Below are positions 1-14,000 of a stretch of DNA of 64,000 bases, piece by piece. How positions within the stretch are numbered: the first letter of the stretch is position 1; each line of letters begins with the position of its first letter. The position numbers and the translations under genes are program-made. The notes beneath the pieces were generated by a model, which was not told the DNA's origin, did no database searches, and saw only the letters and a list, made by a program, of their open reading frames with translations. Origin of the DNA: Eutrigla gurnardus (Eukaryota; Chordata; Actinopteri; Perciformes; Triglidae); NCBI GenBank assembly GCA_963514095.1, contig OY741275.1, positions 11,117,569-11,181,568 of the forward strand, written 5' to 3'.

Positions 1-839
1 TAGGACTCGAGGGAAATATCTCTTAATCTTAATCCTCCACTTAGCAACTAGCTGAGTCCAGTAGCCTCTTGTATATTACAAATAATGATAGAGGGTACAT
101 TCACTTTAAAAAACAACTGAGGACACTGATCTGAGTACAGGAACATTAGCTTTCATTTCAACTCCACGCGTGTTTATCCTAAAACACCCAAAATGGAGAT
201 GCAATGCAAGGCTTTTAAAATCAAAGCAGGTAATTTCCCCAGGAATGAAGTGCTCTGTGTGAACCTGTAATGACACCGTTTGAAAGCTCCTCTCATCCCC
301 AGTCTTTGTAACACTTAAGGGCTTCTACAACAATATGAATTTCAATCAGATGGAATTTGCTGTCATTCTTTGATGGGCATTTGTCATGCATGATCTTGCA
401 CTGACTTCCTTCTGTATTCAAGAACAAGCATGTATATTGCAGCCCCACTTTGATTTTACTGACTAAGCAAAACTGAGCCACTCAAACATGCATGACAAGT
501 CCAGACATCCTGCTGCGTGTGGAAAGGGTCTCTTTCTCACAGTTACCTCAGTAGACCCAAAAACCCAGGCCCTTTGAAGCAGCAGTTGTTCTCTCGAGAT
601 TAAAGATTCAGGAAGCAAGTTTAATACTGGAACGTCACAGATTCAGTTCAAAGGAAAGATTGGTGAACGGAAAAGGGGGGTTTTGTTGAACGCGTTTGTG
701 GATTGTTTCTCAGCAGCAAATGTTCTATTTGCCCAGGTTGTTGGGACCATCTTGGCACATGGTAATGTGCCGTAGCTTTGGAAATTGTAGTTTTGCACTT
801 CATGCTTTCCCTCTGTTGACTCTACCCAAACACTCCCAG
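1..839 (+). other. stxbp5l: Intron sequence upstream of the first visible stxbp5l exon
   Basis: No coding exon is convincing here. The stretch ends in a pyrimidine-rich tract and an AG at 838-839, which opens the first tomosyn exon. The preceding exon of the gene must lie outside the window, or is too short to see. Open frames on the minus strand across 643-1152 are the complement of the real exon. Confidence 0.6.
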
Positions 840-3800
840 GCACGGTCCTGATGCTGAAGGGCTCAGTGTTGCGCTTCAGCTTCTTGGACTGCATGGGATC
901 GCTCATTCCAAGCCCCTTCGAAGTTTGGCGAGACCTCAACGGCCCTGAGGACCCGGACCGACTGCGGAGGCGTAAGCTGGTCCACTTTTCACCGTCATCC
1001 TCCCAGGACTCGTGCGGAGAGGGACATCTGGCTGTGGTGTGCTCCGAGAGGCAGGCCAAAGTATTCTTGATGCCCTCGCAGTCTTGCCTCTTTGTCCACA
1101 ACATCACCGAGTCATCCTTTGTACTGCGAGCCGACGTCGTATCTGCGTGCAACAGTGTGTGCCTGGCCTGCTTCTGCGCTAACGGACACGTTATGACACT
1201 CAGGTATAACCCCAGTAGTCATCTACTAACCTGAAACACACCTGTTTACCTGAAAATATCCATGACAACCTGTCAGTTTAATGTACTTGTGTCTGCTGTT
1301 TAAACTGCGGCTCAAACCAGGGCTACACAATTAATTATATAATAATTGAGATTAACGTTTTGGCCTTGACATTTAATTAGACTTAGTTTAGTTTCAATAT
1401 TGACACTTTGCTTTTAGAGTGCCTGTGCTGATTGAATATAGAGCTTCCTTTTCACAGGTAAACACTGAATAATATGATGACTATGAATAGTAATTAATTT
1501 GAACTGTGACTACCTGGTCTCTGTTTCTCAAACACACCTCTGACCACAGGTAAGAATGTTTTCCATGCAAGAAATAATTTGCTGCACTACATTATCTACG
1601 TATGTAGGAATACATCCTTTTTGCTTGGTTTGATGTTAATTGATGCTACCTTTTGTCATATGTTATTACTATCTCTTACCTCTAAGCATGCAATGTGATT
1701 TTGTGTGATTTAAACATTTTAAAGACATTTTATTTATAGTTACAATAGGTACATTATAATTAAATGCAGTTTTCCAAAGATGGACAAAAAAGAATTAATA
1801 AAGAAAGTTAAGATTCAATTTGAAAATCATGATATTTTTTTTGCCCAAATTTGACTGAGTTATTAGGATACAGGTGTTCGTGGTGTCTAACCGTGTTACT
1901 ATCATTCTCGCTCTGCCCACAGTTTGCCCAGTCTAAGACCGCTGATGGATGTCAATTACCTGCCTCTGACAGACATGCGCATCGCAAGAACATTTTGCTT
2001 CACCAACGGGGGGCAGGCGCTATATCTCAGCTCTCCGACAGAGATCCAGAGAATTACATACAGCCAGGAGATGTGTGACAACCTGCAGGTCAGCACTGTG
2101 AACAGTTGGTGTCTAATCAAAAAGTCATTCTCATCCAAGTGTGTGTGTGCGTGCACATGCACACATGTAGACGTTGGTATAGTTATATTCATATTCAGTG
2201 GAGCTGAACACGATGCTGCCATAGTGCCACCTACTGTACAGACAACAGCAGTTCCTCAGATTAAGGTCTAGTTCTCCCCCGTCATTGACGAAACAAGAGA
2301 AGATGACCAATGTATGATCAACAAATATCAGCAGTAATTACTTTTGCAGAATTGGAAATAATTGCTGTTGTTTTATTTTGAAGTTGTATCCATTTGTATT
2401 CATCCCAGGAGATGCTGGGGGAGCTGTTTACACCGATAGAAACACCGGAAGCCCAGAACAGAGGCTTCTTAAAAGGCTTCTTTGGAGGAAATTCTCATAA
2501 CTTCGACCGAGAGGAGCTCTGTGGGTTACTTTTTTTTTCTCTTGATGAAGGGTTTCATTCTAACAGTGTAGTTATTCACCTAAAAACGCCACATGTAATT
2601 ACAGCAATAAATCAATATCTAGAAGGAAGTGTACGACTAAAGGGCTAACAATCCATCAATGCCAGAATAGTGACCCAGAGTTTACTTTTTATGTTTTACT
2701 TTTAGATTTTTATTTTATTTATTATTTACCAGGGACATCAATCAACATTTAACTTTCAACCTCAATGTAAATGTGCTAAAGTTAGCTAGAGAGCTCATTT
2801 TTTTAATTTTCGTCTGTCGTCCCTGGGCAGGTTATTAGAAATTAGCAGCCTAATATTATCAATGCAATGCTGCAGCAAGCACTAATGTGTGATTAGGTAG
2901 TATTGATTACTAGGTTGGGTTTGCTTCCACCATCTCTTACATTTATTTTTAAAAGTTAAGTAAAAAAGTAGTCTCTCTTAATTTAGGAAGACTTTTCCAG
3001 TTGTGGCTCTGACTGAAAAGACTCAAACCTGCAACTCAGCCCATTCTGGAATTGTCTCTATCCTTCTATATTAATTTATAAATCCGCAAAATGTTCAAAA
3101 CTATCAAAATTTATTTTAGGTGAAGTCTGTGTTTGTAAAGGGACTCTGTAGGTTCAGAGATGTCCAGCATGTAAAACAGTGTGTTAATGTGGGAGAAGAT
3201 CATAACATACATAAAGAGAGTGTCTGTTTCTGGTATGTCTTACATGCCTAAAATTAGCCAGGTTGAATATGAAAGTACTGGCCAGCTTTTTAAACAATCT
3301 GGATCTGTTTATGTTCAGGTGTAAATGAGTTTCTCAGCCAATCTGATAACATTGGGCCATGGGCCACGTGTGCAGTTATTTCGTTTGCACCTTGTTCATG
3401 TTTCTTTTTACCCGATGCCGTTGACAGTTGGTGAGGCATCAGCTGGGAAGGCTTCTCGGAGTCTGGCCCAGCACATCCCTGGGCAGGCGGGGATGGAGGG
3501 CATGAAGGTGGCAGCTAGCGGAGTTGTGGGTGACCTGGCGCGAGCCCGCATCGCTCTGGATGAGAGAGGCCAAAGGCTGGGGGAGCTGGAGGATCGGACG
3601 GCCCTGATGATGACCAGTGCAGAAACCTTCTCCAAACACGCTCATGAGGTAAAACCAAAAACAAGAAGAAGAAAAGATTATTCAATATTCATAAAATGTT
3701 ACTCACAACCAAAGTTATGACAACAATGCCTTTAAGGTGAAATAAAAATGCCTTTATGAATGCTGTTTCGATATTAAAATGAAGATATGGTAAACTGAAA

Positions 3801-4074
3801 AATGACCTGGCCCCTTAGCCACTGCTACTTCCTCAAGCTGTGGGAACTGGCCGATGCTACACTATAATTGGCCAGCCTGGGTGGGTCTTGGTGAAGGATG
3901 ATGTCATTATTTTAAAGTGCTCAATTTAAACAGAAGCAATTTTTTTCAAAAATGATTTCCAAAGGTAATGAAGCAGTGACAAATTGTTTTTCCTCACCAT
4001 CGACAGTATTTGACTTTAATTTTTTTTTACAGCTGATGCTTAAGTGCAAGGACAAGAAGTGGTACCAGTTCTAA
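840..4074 (+). CDS. stxbp5l: Tomosyn (syntaxin-binding protein 5-like), C-terminal part
   Basis: Partial gene, 5' end outside the window. Exons 840-1203, 1923-2088, 2409-2520, 3428-3648 and 4033-4074 join in phase to 300 codons plus TAA. The first two exons carry the end of the WD40/LLGL-type propeller region (FSFLDCMGSLIP, DVNYLPLTDMRIARTFCF). The third carries the linker ELFTPIETPEA. The fourth and fifth carry the VAMP-like R-SNARE motif, with the zero-layer Arg in LDERGQRLGEL and the family-typical end KDKKWYQF. Tomosyns bind syntaxin and SNAP25 through this motif and block synaptobrevin entry, restraining vesicle fusion in the cytosol and at the plasma membrane. Intron 3 uses a weak GTGGGT donor, chosen because it gives the family motif ELFGE across the junction. 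The choice of the 5L paralogue over stxbp5 rests on neighbourhood with nepro (both human 3q13) and is less sure than the family. Confidence 0.9.
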
Positions 4075-4354
4075 TCGCAAAGAGGGTCGGGGCTGGCCTT
4101 GGACTGCTGGGAGCGTTATGCCGGAACACGGACTTTCACTCTATATATGAGAGCAATTAAAAGAGAGACTCAAGAGTGACTTTGTCTTTACGGCTTCTGG
4201 ACAGGCTACAGCACTGTCGCTTTGTTAAAGGACGAGGATGTGCTGGTTCCTTGTCCAGACATGTAGTGATGAGGACAGAAAGAGAATGGTGGCGTTTGAC
4301 GGTCTGAAGATGGAACTGGAAATATCCGACTGTCTGTGTGTGCGTGTCTGTGTG

Positions 4355-4412
<58 letters not shown>

Positions 4413-7053
4413 GGCGTGTGTGGTTGGGTTTTCTGGACCTCACTGTGTAGATACTCAAAAGTTAAGAAACCAACAAGAAATGCATGAAACAAAAATGGAT
4501 GACTATTAAAAATATCCAACTGCCATATTAAAAAGCAGCATGCTACTTTAACAGGAGATACACAAATACAAAGTTTTATTTAATGATGTAAGCCAACAAC
4601 AGAAACTATGAAAAACATTATATTTTTTGAAATATTGACAAAAAAGCTATATATAAAAAGGGAAATGTATACCTGCATTGCTATTAAGCCAAATTTTGTG
4701 TTCCTTTCCCTTTTTTTGATTTAAACTTTTGGTTCATTGACATTTTTTTTCTTAGTCTGAGCAAATATTAAATGCCACAGTATAGATGCACACAGTAAGC
4801 TTTCTCTACACACACTTAATAATGCTAATACTATGTTCTTACCAATTATACTGGGCTGCACAGTGAAAACACAAATCAGTAGTATTTACACTTACCTCTG
4901 CACAGTCTAATCACACTAATTTCACTTTTCGGCTGCTGCTACATACAAAAGCATTAAATGATGATGAGGAATATCTCGCTCCCCAACTACAGTTGTATGG
5001 ACACAGAACGGACTGATGTGAGACGTATTCAAATATTCTGGACACAGTGTGTTTATAGCTATAGTGTGAACCTATGTACTATTCATGTGCCATAACAAAC
5101 AAGATGAGTGAACCCACTCACTGCAAACTAACTAACAAAGAGCTAATATGTGGTAGTCGTCAAATGTTACCTGCTTGATCGGAACAGATGAGACGTGGTA
5201 TCTTGGGAGTTGGTCACATGAGTCCGTTTTCTTTATGAATAAAAAAAATACGAGGGTGCTTTTATTCTTTTTTTTTTTTGGTTGTTGCTGGTTCACCATT
5301 TAAATATTTAGCTGCCTTTGTCAGGTGTAGGAGTTTAGTTAGCCATTAGGTTGTGTGAGAGAGAGTGAGAGGGAGAACAGTGCCACAAATGTTAAGCGAC
5401 GGGGCTCTTTTTCTGCCAAAGCAATCAAACATGAATGACACCCTCCCATCTCTCTCCACCTCAATCTTTTAGAAGTCGTGCTTAATGTGTCTTTTCATTT
5501 ATCACAAACAATAATTTGTCAATGTCTTCGTGACGGGAGTATGAAGAGGAGTTGGAATCACGTCCGCTTAATCGCTACTAACTCCCCTGTGAGTCGTCTA
5601 TCAGTAATGGTTCAGGAGGAGTGACAGTATTTTTTCAGTGATGTTCAGATGTGAGTCAGTGAAGAAACTATGTACATGTGTAAAACATTTGCGACGATTT
5701 CAAACCGAAGGCAAATATGTTCTTTTTTTTTTTTTGTTCAGTATTGTTCTTGATGACTATGATCTCCTCGTGTCGCAGTCCTATATTTGATGGTGATGGC
5801 CTCTCAATTGAAGGCTGTTGTATGTTAAAAACAACAAATGTTTCATGATACATGGTTGTGTATCATATTGTGATTGTGTTGTACACGTCAATGGGTAGTC
5901 ACATGACACGGGCGAACAGCGTTAACTGAGGAGGATAATTTGTACTTGTGTATTCGTCTGTATTTTGAATTGATCCGCAAAAACAAAAACAGAGGATTAT
6001 TGATTTCCGTTTCTCACATAGCCAAGCCTTTATGCACACAAGCATTAACACATATAAAGTGTTGCGCCTTGATCCTGTTGAAGTCACTCCCACAATAAAT
6101 ATGCACAGTGACATATATGCTCAAAATCAAAAAAAAAAAAATAACACACAAGCGAATCTATCTGCATTGCTAGTCGTTTCTGCCTTCTTCCTGCAAGGCT
6201 GCGGAGGCATTCCTTTGGATTAAATGTCCTTCAAACCATTTCTTTCCACCAAACCCAAGTCACCTGAAATCCTAAAGCCAAATGGATTTCAGGAATTACA
6301 CATTATTTGATTCAATGAGGTGTCTTAAACATATTTTAAAACAATCTCTCCTATCTCTGTACCGTCAATGAGATGTATGTCCAGTGCAGTTTTTTTTCAA
6401 TGGCAGAGAAAACACACAAAAAAATGAAAAACAAAACCAAACGAAAAGAAAAAAAAATCTGACTTCTACTGACAGGGTGTTTTGTTAGTATGTTTTCGGT
6501 TTGTACGTTTTTGGTTTTTATATTAACTGTACAGCTCAATCTTGGGAGAAAGGTGGAAAAAAATGATAAAAGATAAAGACATTCTTGGGATATTTTTCTC
6601 TGTATATGTTGTACCTGTTACTGCTGGTACTGTATCTGGTATTCTGGCTCTGTCTAAATCACTGGAACTCTGTAGTTCTTCACACTGTAGTATCCTGGAA
6701 AAAAAGAAGCATTTCTCTGGTTTTCTCAATGATGGCAGCAAAGTTTGTCTTATTTAAATGGATTCTACCACTTTTTGTTCTTATTGATATTATACTAGTG
6801 TAATAGAAATTACCTGACAAAAAAGAACTGAAAATATGTTGATGCAAAATCAAACTGAAATAAACATTTATTGATGTACACAGTTGAGAACTCTTTTTTA
6901 CTGGACCATCAGTTGCTGTTGTTTGCTTGTATGAAGTGCAACATGGTGTTTTCTGTTGAATTACAGAGGATGTTCTCCACTACAATGAAGCAAAGCTTTA
7001 TCACATCGCGCAGGCTTGAAAGCGCAGCATGGTTTTATTGTTATTTCAATAAA
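4075..7053 (+). other. stxbp5l: Probable stxbp5l 3' untranslated region with two AATAAA signals
   Basis: About 3 kb of AT-rich sequence without coding signal follows the stop. Canonical AATAAA hexamers at 6859-6864 and 7048-7053 are candidate polyadenylation signals. Which is used cannot be told from sequence. Long 3'UTRs are common in neuronal tomosyn genes. The interval holds the GT microsatellite at 4331-4411 and short A and T homopolymers. Confidence 0.55.
4331..4411 (+). repeat. (GT)n microsatellite in the stxbp5l 3'UTR
   Basis: About 80 bases of nearly uninterrupted GT, with a few GC interruptions near its 5' end, lie roughly 260 bases after the stop codon. Alternating purine-pyrimidine tracts of this length can adopt Z-DNA. 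Antisense and sense open frames of poly-His/Thr and poly-Val/Cys over it are artefacts. Confidence 0.95.
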
Positions 7054-7705
7054 TGTTGAATTTACCTTTTTACTTGCTTTGTCACCATGAGCAGCATACA
7101 GTGAGTAGGCTACATTGTCTCACACAAAACTGCATTTCTCAGAAATATTATTACCAAGATAATAGTAATAATAATAATATCATACATTTCACATATCCTA
7201 TCAGAACTCTATAAAAATCTTAAATACTCATTCATGTTCATTTGTAATTTTGGGGCCGAGAAAAGCTTAGACATGTTGAACCCATTACAGTTGTATATTC
7301 CTCCACGCTGACTCAACTCCACTGCAAATAATGACACTGTGGTGCAAATCTAACTCATGTACTCAAGTATCATGCTTCAGTACTAATGTGCACTTTGTGT
7401 ACTTTACTTGAGTATTTCAATTCAATGCCACTTAATTATTCTAATCCAATAGAGGAAATCATTTACCTTTTTGTATATACATATATACATACGCTAACAA
7501 ATGACATATACATATATTTACATATATCGCTACAATTAAATTAAAACAAAATCTGCTCCTCCTTACAACTTCAACAGTTTTTACAATGCATCCTTTCCCC
7601 CCAGCACCATCGTGGATATGAGTGCCACGCCCATGCCCAGCGTGTAGCCACGGTTCTCTTCCGGCTTTCTGTGCAATCAGATTAATATCGGGAGTCATCT
7701 GCCCC

Positions 7706-7785
7706 TTCAACCAATCAAATCCAGAGTCGGCGCAGTGGTGACCAATCAGATTGCACCGTGGCGTGTGCTTATCCCGCCCCGTGTA
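7706..7785 (+). promoter_or_regulatory. poglut2: Candidate poglut2 promoter: two CCAAT boxes and a GC box
   Basis: CCAAT occurs at 7711-7715 and 7742-7746, about 31 bases apart, followed by CCCGCCCC at 7773-7780. All are on the + strand, 310-390 bases upstream of the poglut2 start codon. Paired CCAAT boxes with an Sp1-like site are typical of TATA-less promoters. The wider gap 7054-8096 shows nothing else firm, apart from a short minus-strand open stretch at 7581-7668 described in the findings. Confidence 0.45.
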
Positions 7786-8096
7786 CATCAGGCAGATAGT
7801 TAACTTCACTGTACAAGTAAACTAACGTTATCTTCGTGCCACGGAGAACATATTATCATATAACAATGCGCGTACGTTAGCCAGATAGATGTTATTAGCA
7901 ATGTCACCACTGGGTTGTGTTATTCTGAATGGAAACAGAACGAACTAACGGTGACTCATTAGCTAGCGGTTCAGATTTATATTTATTCTGTTGATGTTTG
8001 GGCATTTTTAAACCGACAATGGCGAGTTTGGGCAGTGACCGTCTGCGGGGAGAGAACTAACAGCTAACATTAAAGGACAGTGGACCCTGGACAGGT

Positions 8097-11000
8097 ATGT
8101 CTCTACGGCTATCTGTGTGGTTGCTGCTGCTTTTCTGTCTGGATCTGTTCAGGCATGAACTCCCGGGGGCTCAGGCAGACTCGGCAACGTTACCCAGTGC
8201 TGCCAACACTTTAGTATGGGGACCTGGACTCGAAGCAAACATGGTACTTCCAGCTCGGTTCTTCTACGTACAAGCAGCGGACAGCTCGGGGAGAAAGTAA
8301 GTAACAGTGAACTGACGTGTGGCCTTCTAGTCGCCTGTGTTGCAGCCGGTACGTTTTTCCTTTCATAACGACCTGTGACTATTCTGTTGGCAAGCACTGC
8401 TGCATTCAAATGCTCCACGTCGCATCCTTCTTTGGAGTTTGTAAGGTAGTATGGAGCAAGTTTGAGCAAAAGTATGTATTTTCATGTAAATGAGAATAAT
8501 TTCTGAAACTAGTTTTTGTTTTTGAATGCGTAAATAAATGGTTGTGCTGTAGCCAGTTTGTGGTCTATTAACTGAAGTTCAACTACAGGATGCATGTTGA
8601 ACGACTTTTCCAATTAGCTATAATGCAGCCCCCAGTAATGTAGATTAAGGTTTGTTTTTTTATATGAAAATACTTTATGGGTAAGATTATCTTATGCTTC
8701 AAAGCAGTCAAATGTCCAACACCTACTTTGCCAGTTATAATTTCTAGAGGGAAAATGCTCTCATATTTGGGTCAGAGTGGTTCCTTTTTGAAAAAATGTC
8801 CTTGTCTGGATGCAAAATGCCAGTCAAACTATACTTCCAATTTTACTGACCCAGGACAATTTTACTTTATTTTTTATCAGCACCTGAAGACTACATGACT
8901 ACAAAGAAAGGACAGCTCAACCAAGTTGAAATTTTAAACTAGTCAATTGTGAGAGAGCAGACATGGAAGTCTGCGCCCCCAGGGAGAAAGAGTCAGGCAA
9001 CCTCCAATAACCCCTTTCATCATAAAGCTCCCATGGGCCCTATAAAGGTGTCCCGCTCTATTTCACACATCCTTTGGGTCTCAAGATGGATCAGTTTCTC
9101 ACTTCTATTCATGCCTACGACAAAAAACGACATCATTGTTGTCTGCTGGTGCACAAGAGACACAATAGCGGCATGACAATACAAAAAATGAAATTATATT
9201 TGCAACAACAGACTTCCTGTTTTTAATGCCCAACTTTTATGAGAATATAGTTAGAAAATATGAGGAATCGACTTGTTTTGTCATTTCCATCTGAAACCAA
9301 ACTATTACTATGAGGAGAAGCCAACTTTCTTGACATTGGTAAAGTATATACTGTATGAAAATACCCGCTTCGTTTGAAATCTAATGCACTGTAGTATAGT
9401 CAATACAACGCAACATGTGCCATTGTTCTTTATACTTTGGTACTGTGTTGTTTATGGGTTAGTGGTGAGGACAAGTATGTTGGTTAAAATCAGTTGTATA
9501 GTTGTATAGAATGTTATCACATTGTTCATTCATACAATTAACTTACATATCCTCTGTATCCAAACCTGAAAGGCTTGTGCTCTGTAAGAGATTGCCTTTA
9601 TTTTCCCAGATCATAATTATGTGGAAGAAAAATAACACTTTCAAGTCAAATTAGCATCAGAATAAATGTATTATAAATGTATGTAATTATCATCAGATAG
9701 TCAGAATTGCTTATCTGTTTTAGTACTAATGTCTGTTAAAGACAGTTTGTATATGGCTTAGTCTGTACACTAAATCAGGCATTTTTAGTTTATAACTGCT
9801 TCAGTCAGTATGGTGTTACAGGTGTGACTTTTCTGCCACCATGGTCGTATTTTTCTGGCTTTGTTCACTCTTAACAGGAACACATTCTCCACCTCTTCTC
9901 CCTCACAGTTTAACAACATCGCCTGGTGAGAAGACCTTTGAAGTAAAGATGGTTGCTCCAGTGGAGCAGTTCACCAGGATTTGGATCCAGGTCCTGGATC
10001 GTCAGGATGGCTCCTTCCTGGTTCGCTACAGAATGTATGCCACCTACACGGACCTTCACATCCACATTCTGCTCAAGAACAAGCATGTCGCCAAGTCACC
10101 ATTCATTCTCAAAGGTGGAACACAGTCCAAGCTGCTGAAAATATGTATTTTACGATGACATTTTATTTTTTTTCTGGCCTGATAAACATGGCGCATGTCT
10201 ACGGCAGGCGAAAGCAAAGGGTATTAATGATGTCTCTGTGTTTTTCCTCTTCAGGCCCAGTCTACCACGAAGGCTGTGACTGTCCCCAGCTCAGTGGTTC
10301 TGTATGGGAGGCCCACATGCACTGTCCTCAGTCCTTCCCTCAGATAGACAGGGATCTGGCCATCTACGCTAGTGTTGACCCAGATCGTAACGCGCAGGAG
10401 ATCCCAGAGCGCTTTGGACAGAGACAAAGCCTCTGCCACTACACTGTTAAAGACAACAAGGTACCTCACACTTCAGAATCACCAGAACACAGAAGAAATA
10501 AGTAATACAATAAACGGTGAATATCAAAAATCACCATATTGAAAAATTTGAAATGCAGTTGTGCAAAACACTGAGTGAGTGGAGTAGGGTGTAACCGGCA
10601 TCTGATATATCAGTCTAACTGTAACATTAACACGCACGTAACTTCATAAAACAAATCCCCATCATAACCAAAGGACGGTAGTAATCAAGGGTAGAATTTC
10701 TTAAGGCTGAATAGTAATTAGGGCTGTGTGAGAATGTAAAGTGGGCCAGGACCAGAAGAGCCTGGGGCTATGTGACACGCCTGTAAGAACAGTCTTATCA
10801 AGGGTACAATCTTCTCAAAATACCACTGTGGACGTCATTCCAGGTTGCTGTAATAGTGAAATGCCTAAAGCCCTGTTACCACAGTGCTAGCATTACCTGG
10901 GAAGGTCTAGTAATTTGTCAGTGATTTACAATCCCTTTGTCATTTTTACACTTCTGAGGCAGGTGAAACTCCCAAACATATTTTAGTACATGTACATTGT

Positions 11001-14000
11001 AAAAGAACAATTGACAAATCTCTGCAACTGCGTGACTGAAATAACTCACCAGAACTCATCAGAGTTTGAAGTTAAGCAAATAAGTTAATTCATGAGCTCT
11101 GCTGTGATTGTTTTTTTTTTTTTTTCATGGTGATTTAGCTTTTTTTACTCTCTTTAGGTCTATGTTAAAACTTTTGGAGAACATGTGGGTTTCAGAATCT
11201 TCATGGATGCCATCCTCCTGTCACTCACCAGAAAGGTAAGCTCTTCTTAAATGATGTAACACTGAAACATTTGAACAATTTGAATGCACACGCGGTTAAT
11301 GCTTTTTTTTGTCAGTTGTTTATGCGCATTTAATGGATAGTGCTCCCCTTTGCTAAAGAAGAGCATACTTAATTCCCCTCTCCACGGTGCTGTTTTGCAC
11401 GCCCAGGTGCAGCTCCCTGATATGGAGTTCTTTGTTAACCTGGGGGACTGGCCGTTGGAGAAGAGGAAACCCACTGACAAGCTCCATCCTATCTTTTCCT
11501 GGTGTGGCTCTAACAACACCAGGGATATTGTCATGCCCACCTATGACCTGACGGAGTCGGTCCTTGAGGCCATGGGAAGGTAAGGCTGTGCATCGCAAAC
11601 ACAGTATGCAATTCTAGATTTTTTTAGCAATATATTTAAGTCCATACAAGAGTCTACGGAGTGTGTCCCCGCAGTATAACTAGTCTACCAAAGCATCAGT
11701 CATACCTGGGCTTCCTTTAAGTAACACTCGACTGGAAATGTTATCTTTTGGTTAACGGCTTCCTGGTAGCTCTGAAAAGCGTAGGGCTTGCTTCTTAGTC
11801 GAAATCAGCTTGGACAAATTGCAGTCCTGTAGTCATAAAGAGGATTTACAATATGCTCTTCTTCCCCAAGCAGGTGACGACAGGCACAGGTTGACTTGTC
11901 TGTACAGCAATGGCCAAAAGTTTTGAGAAGTATTGCTTTTCACAAAGTTTGCTGCTTCAGAGTTTTTAGATCTTTTAAGTATAATTACAAGCATGGGTTT
12001 CACAACGCTTTTATTGACAATTACATTAACTTTATGTAAAGAGTCAATATTTGCGGTGTTGACCCTTCTTTTTTAAGACCTCTGCAATTCGCCCTGGCAT
12101 GCTGTCAATCAACTTCTGGGCCACATCCTGACTGATGACAGCCCATTCTAGCATAATCAATGCTTGCTTTTTGTTTGTCCACCCGCCTCCTGAGGATTGA
12201 CCACAAATTCTCAATGGGATTAAGGTCTAGGGAGTTTTGATGTTTTGTTCCCCGAGCCACTTAGTTATCACTTTTGCCTTATGGCAAGGTGCTCCATCAT
12301 GCTGGAAAAGCCATCGATGGTCACCAAAACTGTTCATGGATGTTTGTGAGAAGTTGCTGGGAGGATGTTTGTACTATTCTTCTAGTCTAACTAGTCTGTT
12401 ATTCTAACTCAATCGTGAACTCCAGCCGTGTCCTCATGAACACTATCACCTGTGATAATGAGAGAATCACTGACATGATGTCAGCTGGTCCTTTTGTGGG
12501 AGGGCTGAAGTGCAGTGGAAGTGTTTTTTGGGGGGTTAAGTTAATTTTCTGGCAAAGAGGGACTTTGCAATTAATTGCAACTCATCTGATCTCTCTTCAT
12601 AACATTCTGGACTATATGCAAATTGCCATCATAATAACTGCGGCAGCAGATTTTGTGAAAAGGTATATTTGTGTCATTCTCCAAACGTTTGGCCACTACT
12701 GTACAGTCTGCAGCTTGACACTGTCACAGTTCAGACTGAATAATGTGGGACCAAAATAAACCTTCAGACCGCTCATTATTTCCTCAGTATTGCTTCATGC
12801 AATGCACAGCAAAAAAAAAATGTGCTAGCAAATATTTTATTTGAGATCTAGATTGAGCCAGCAGAACAGCCCACCATAGCATGGTTCCTTTGATTTTTTT
12901 TGCCATGCAGAAATTCTCACCTTGTAATGAGTGATACTCAGGTTAATCCTGCAGCTGCTGATTGCGTGACAAAAGAATATTTGATGTGCTTCAACAATTA
13001 ACGGCTGAACAGTTTTTTCATAAAGAGAAAGCAAAGTATGTGCACCAGCGTGCAAACAGATTAAAGGTAGGATCGATACATTATAGGCACTTAAGCAAAG
13101 CTGACAGTGAAGTGAATCCATCACATGGTAATTGGATGACATTCATATTTGCATGACTGTGAGGTTCTTATAATGCTCTTAAAGTCAGTTTATGATTCTG
13201 CATGTCATTATCTATAGGAGCCCATGACTCTGACAGATGCTGAATTGAATAACTTGGGCAATGTACTGTCCATCCAATGAACAGAATAAGTCTGGACATG
13301 ATGTCAGTGCAGGCCAACACAGGGCCACCGTGGCCAGAGAAGAACGCCACAGCCTTCTGGAGGGGCCGGGACAGTCGTCAGGAACGTCTGGAGCTGGTCA
13401 AGCTTTCCAGGGCTCAGCCCAACATGATCGATGCTGCCTTTACCAACTTCTTCTTCTTCAAACACGACGAGAGCCTCTATGGGCCGCTGGTCAAACACGT
13501 TTCTTTCTTTGACTTTTTCAAGGTGAGAGTGCTCCAGCGTGGCTGTTTTGATTTAAATAATCCCTAAAATGTCTGGGAGTCTTGAACTGATATTTTCATC
13601 GTGACATTGAACCAAATAATACCACATAATTCCAGACCCAGTAAGAATTAACACTTCTTATGTTACTGCCATTACTGAGCAGTATTTCCAGATGTTTATT
13701 TTGAAGACAGTCACTTAATTATGTTTGTCCCATTTCCACCACCAGTACAAGTACCAGATAAACATTGATGGCACTGTGGCAGCGTATCGACTGCCTTACC
13801 TACTGGCAGGAGACAGCGTGGTCCTAAAGCAGGATTCTGGCTACTATGAGCATTTCTACAACGAGCTTCGGCCGTGGGAGCACTACATCCCAATCAGGGC
13901 AGACCTTGGAGACCTGCTGGAAAAGATCCAGTGGGCTCGTGACCACGATGAAGAGGTGACGATGATTATAATTATGGGCATTGCACATTACCTTTGTGGG

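Noticed and set aside
643..1152. 169-codon minus-strand frame
   Set aside because: It is the complement of the tomosyn exon 840-1203, whose splice sites and protein motifs are clear on the plus strand.
4157..4519. Poly-Thr/His and poly-Val/Cys frames
   Set aside because: These are translation of a GT/CA microsatellite. The same applies to frames at 50178-50485, 48763-49084 and 52709-53080.
9841..10505. Alternative frames starting upstream of or shifted against poglut2 exons 2-3
   Set aside because: They run through splice sites into introns; the in-phase spliced product matches the KDELC/CAP10 family throughout.
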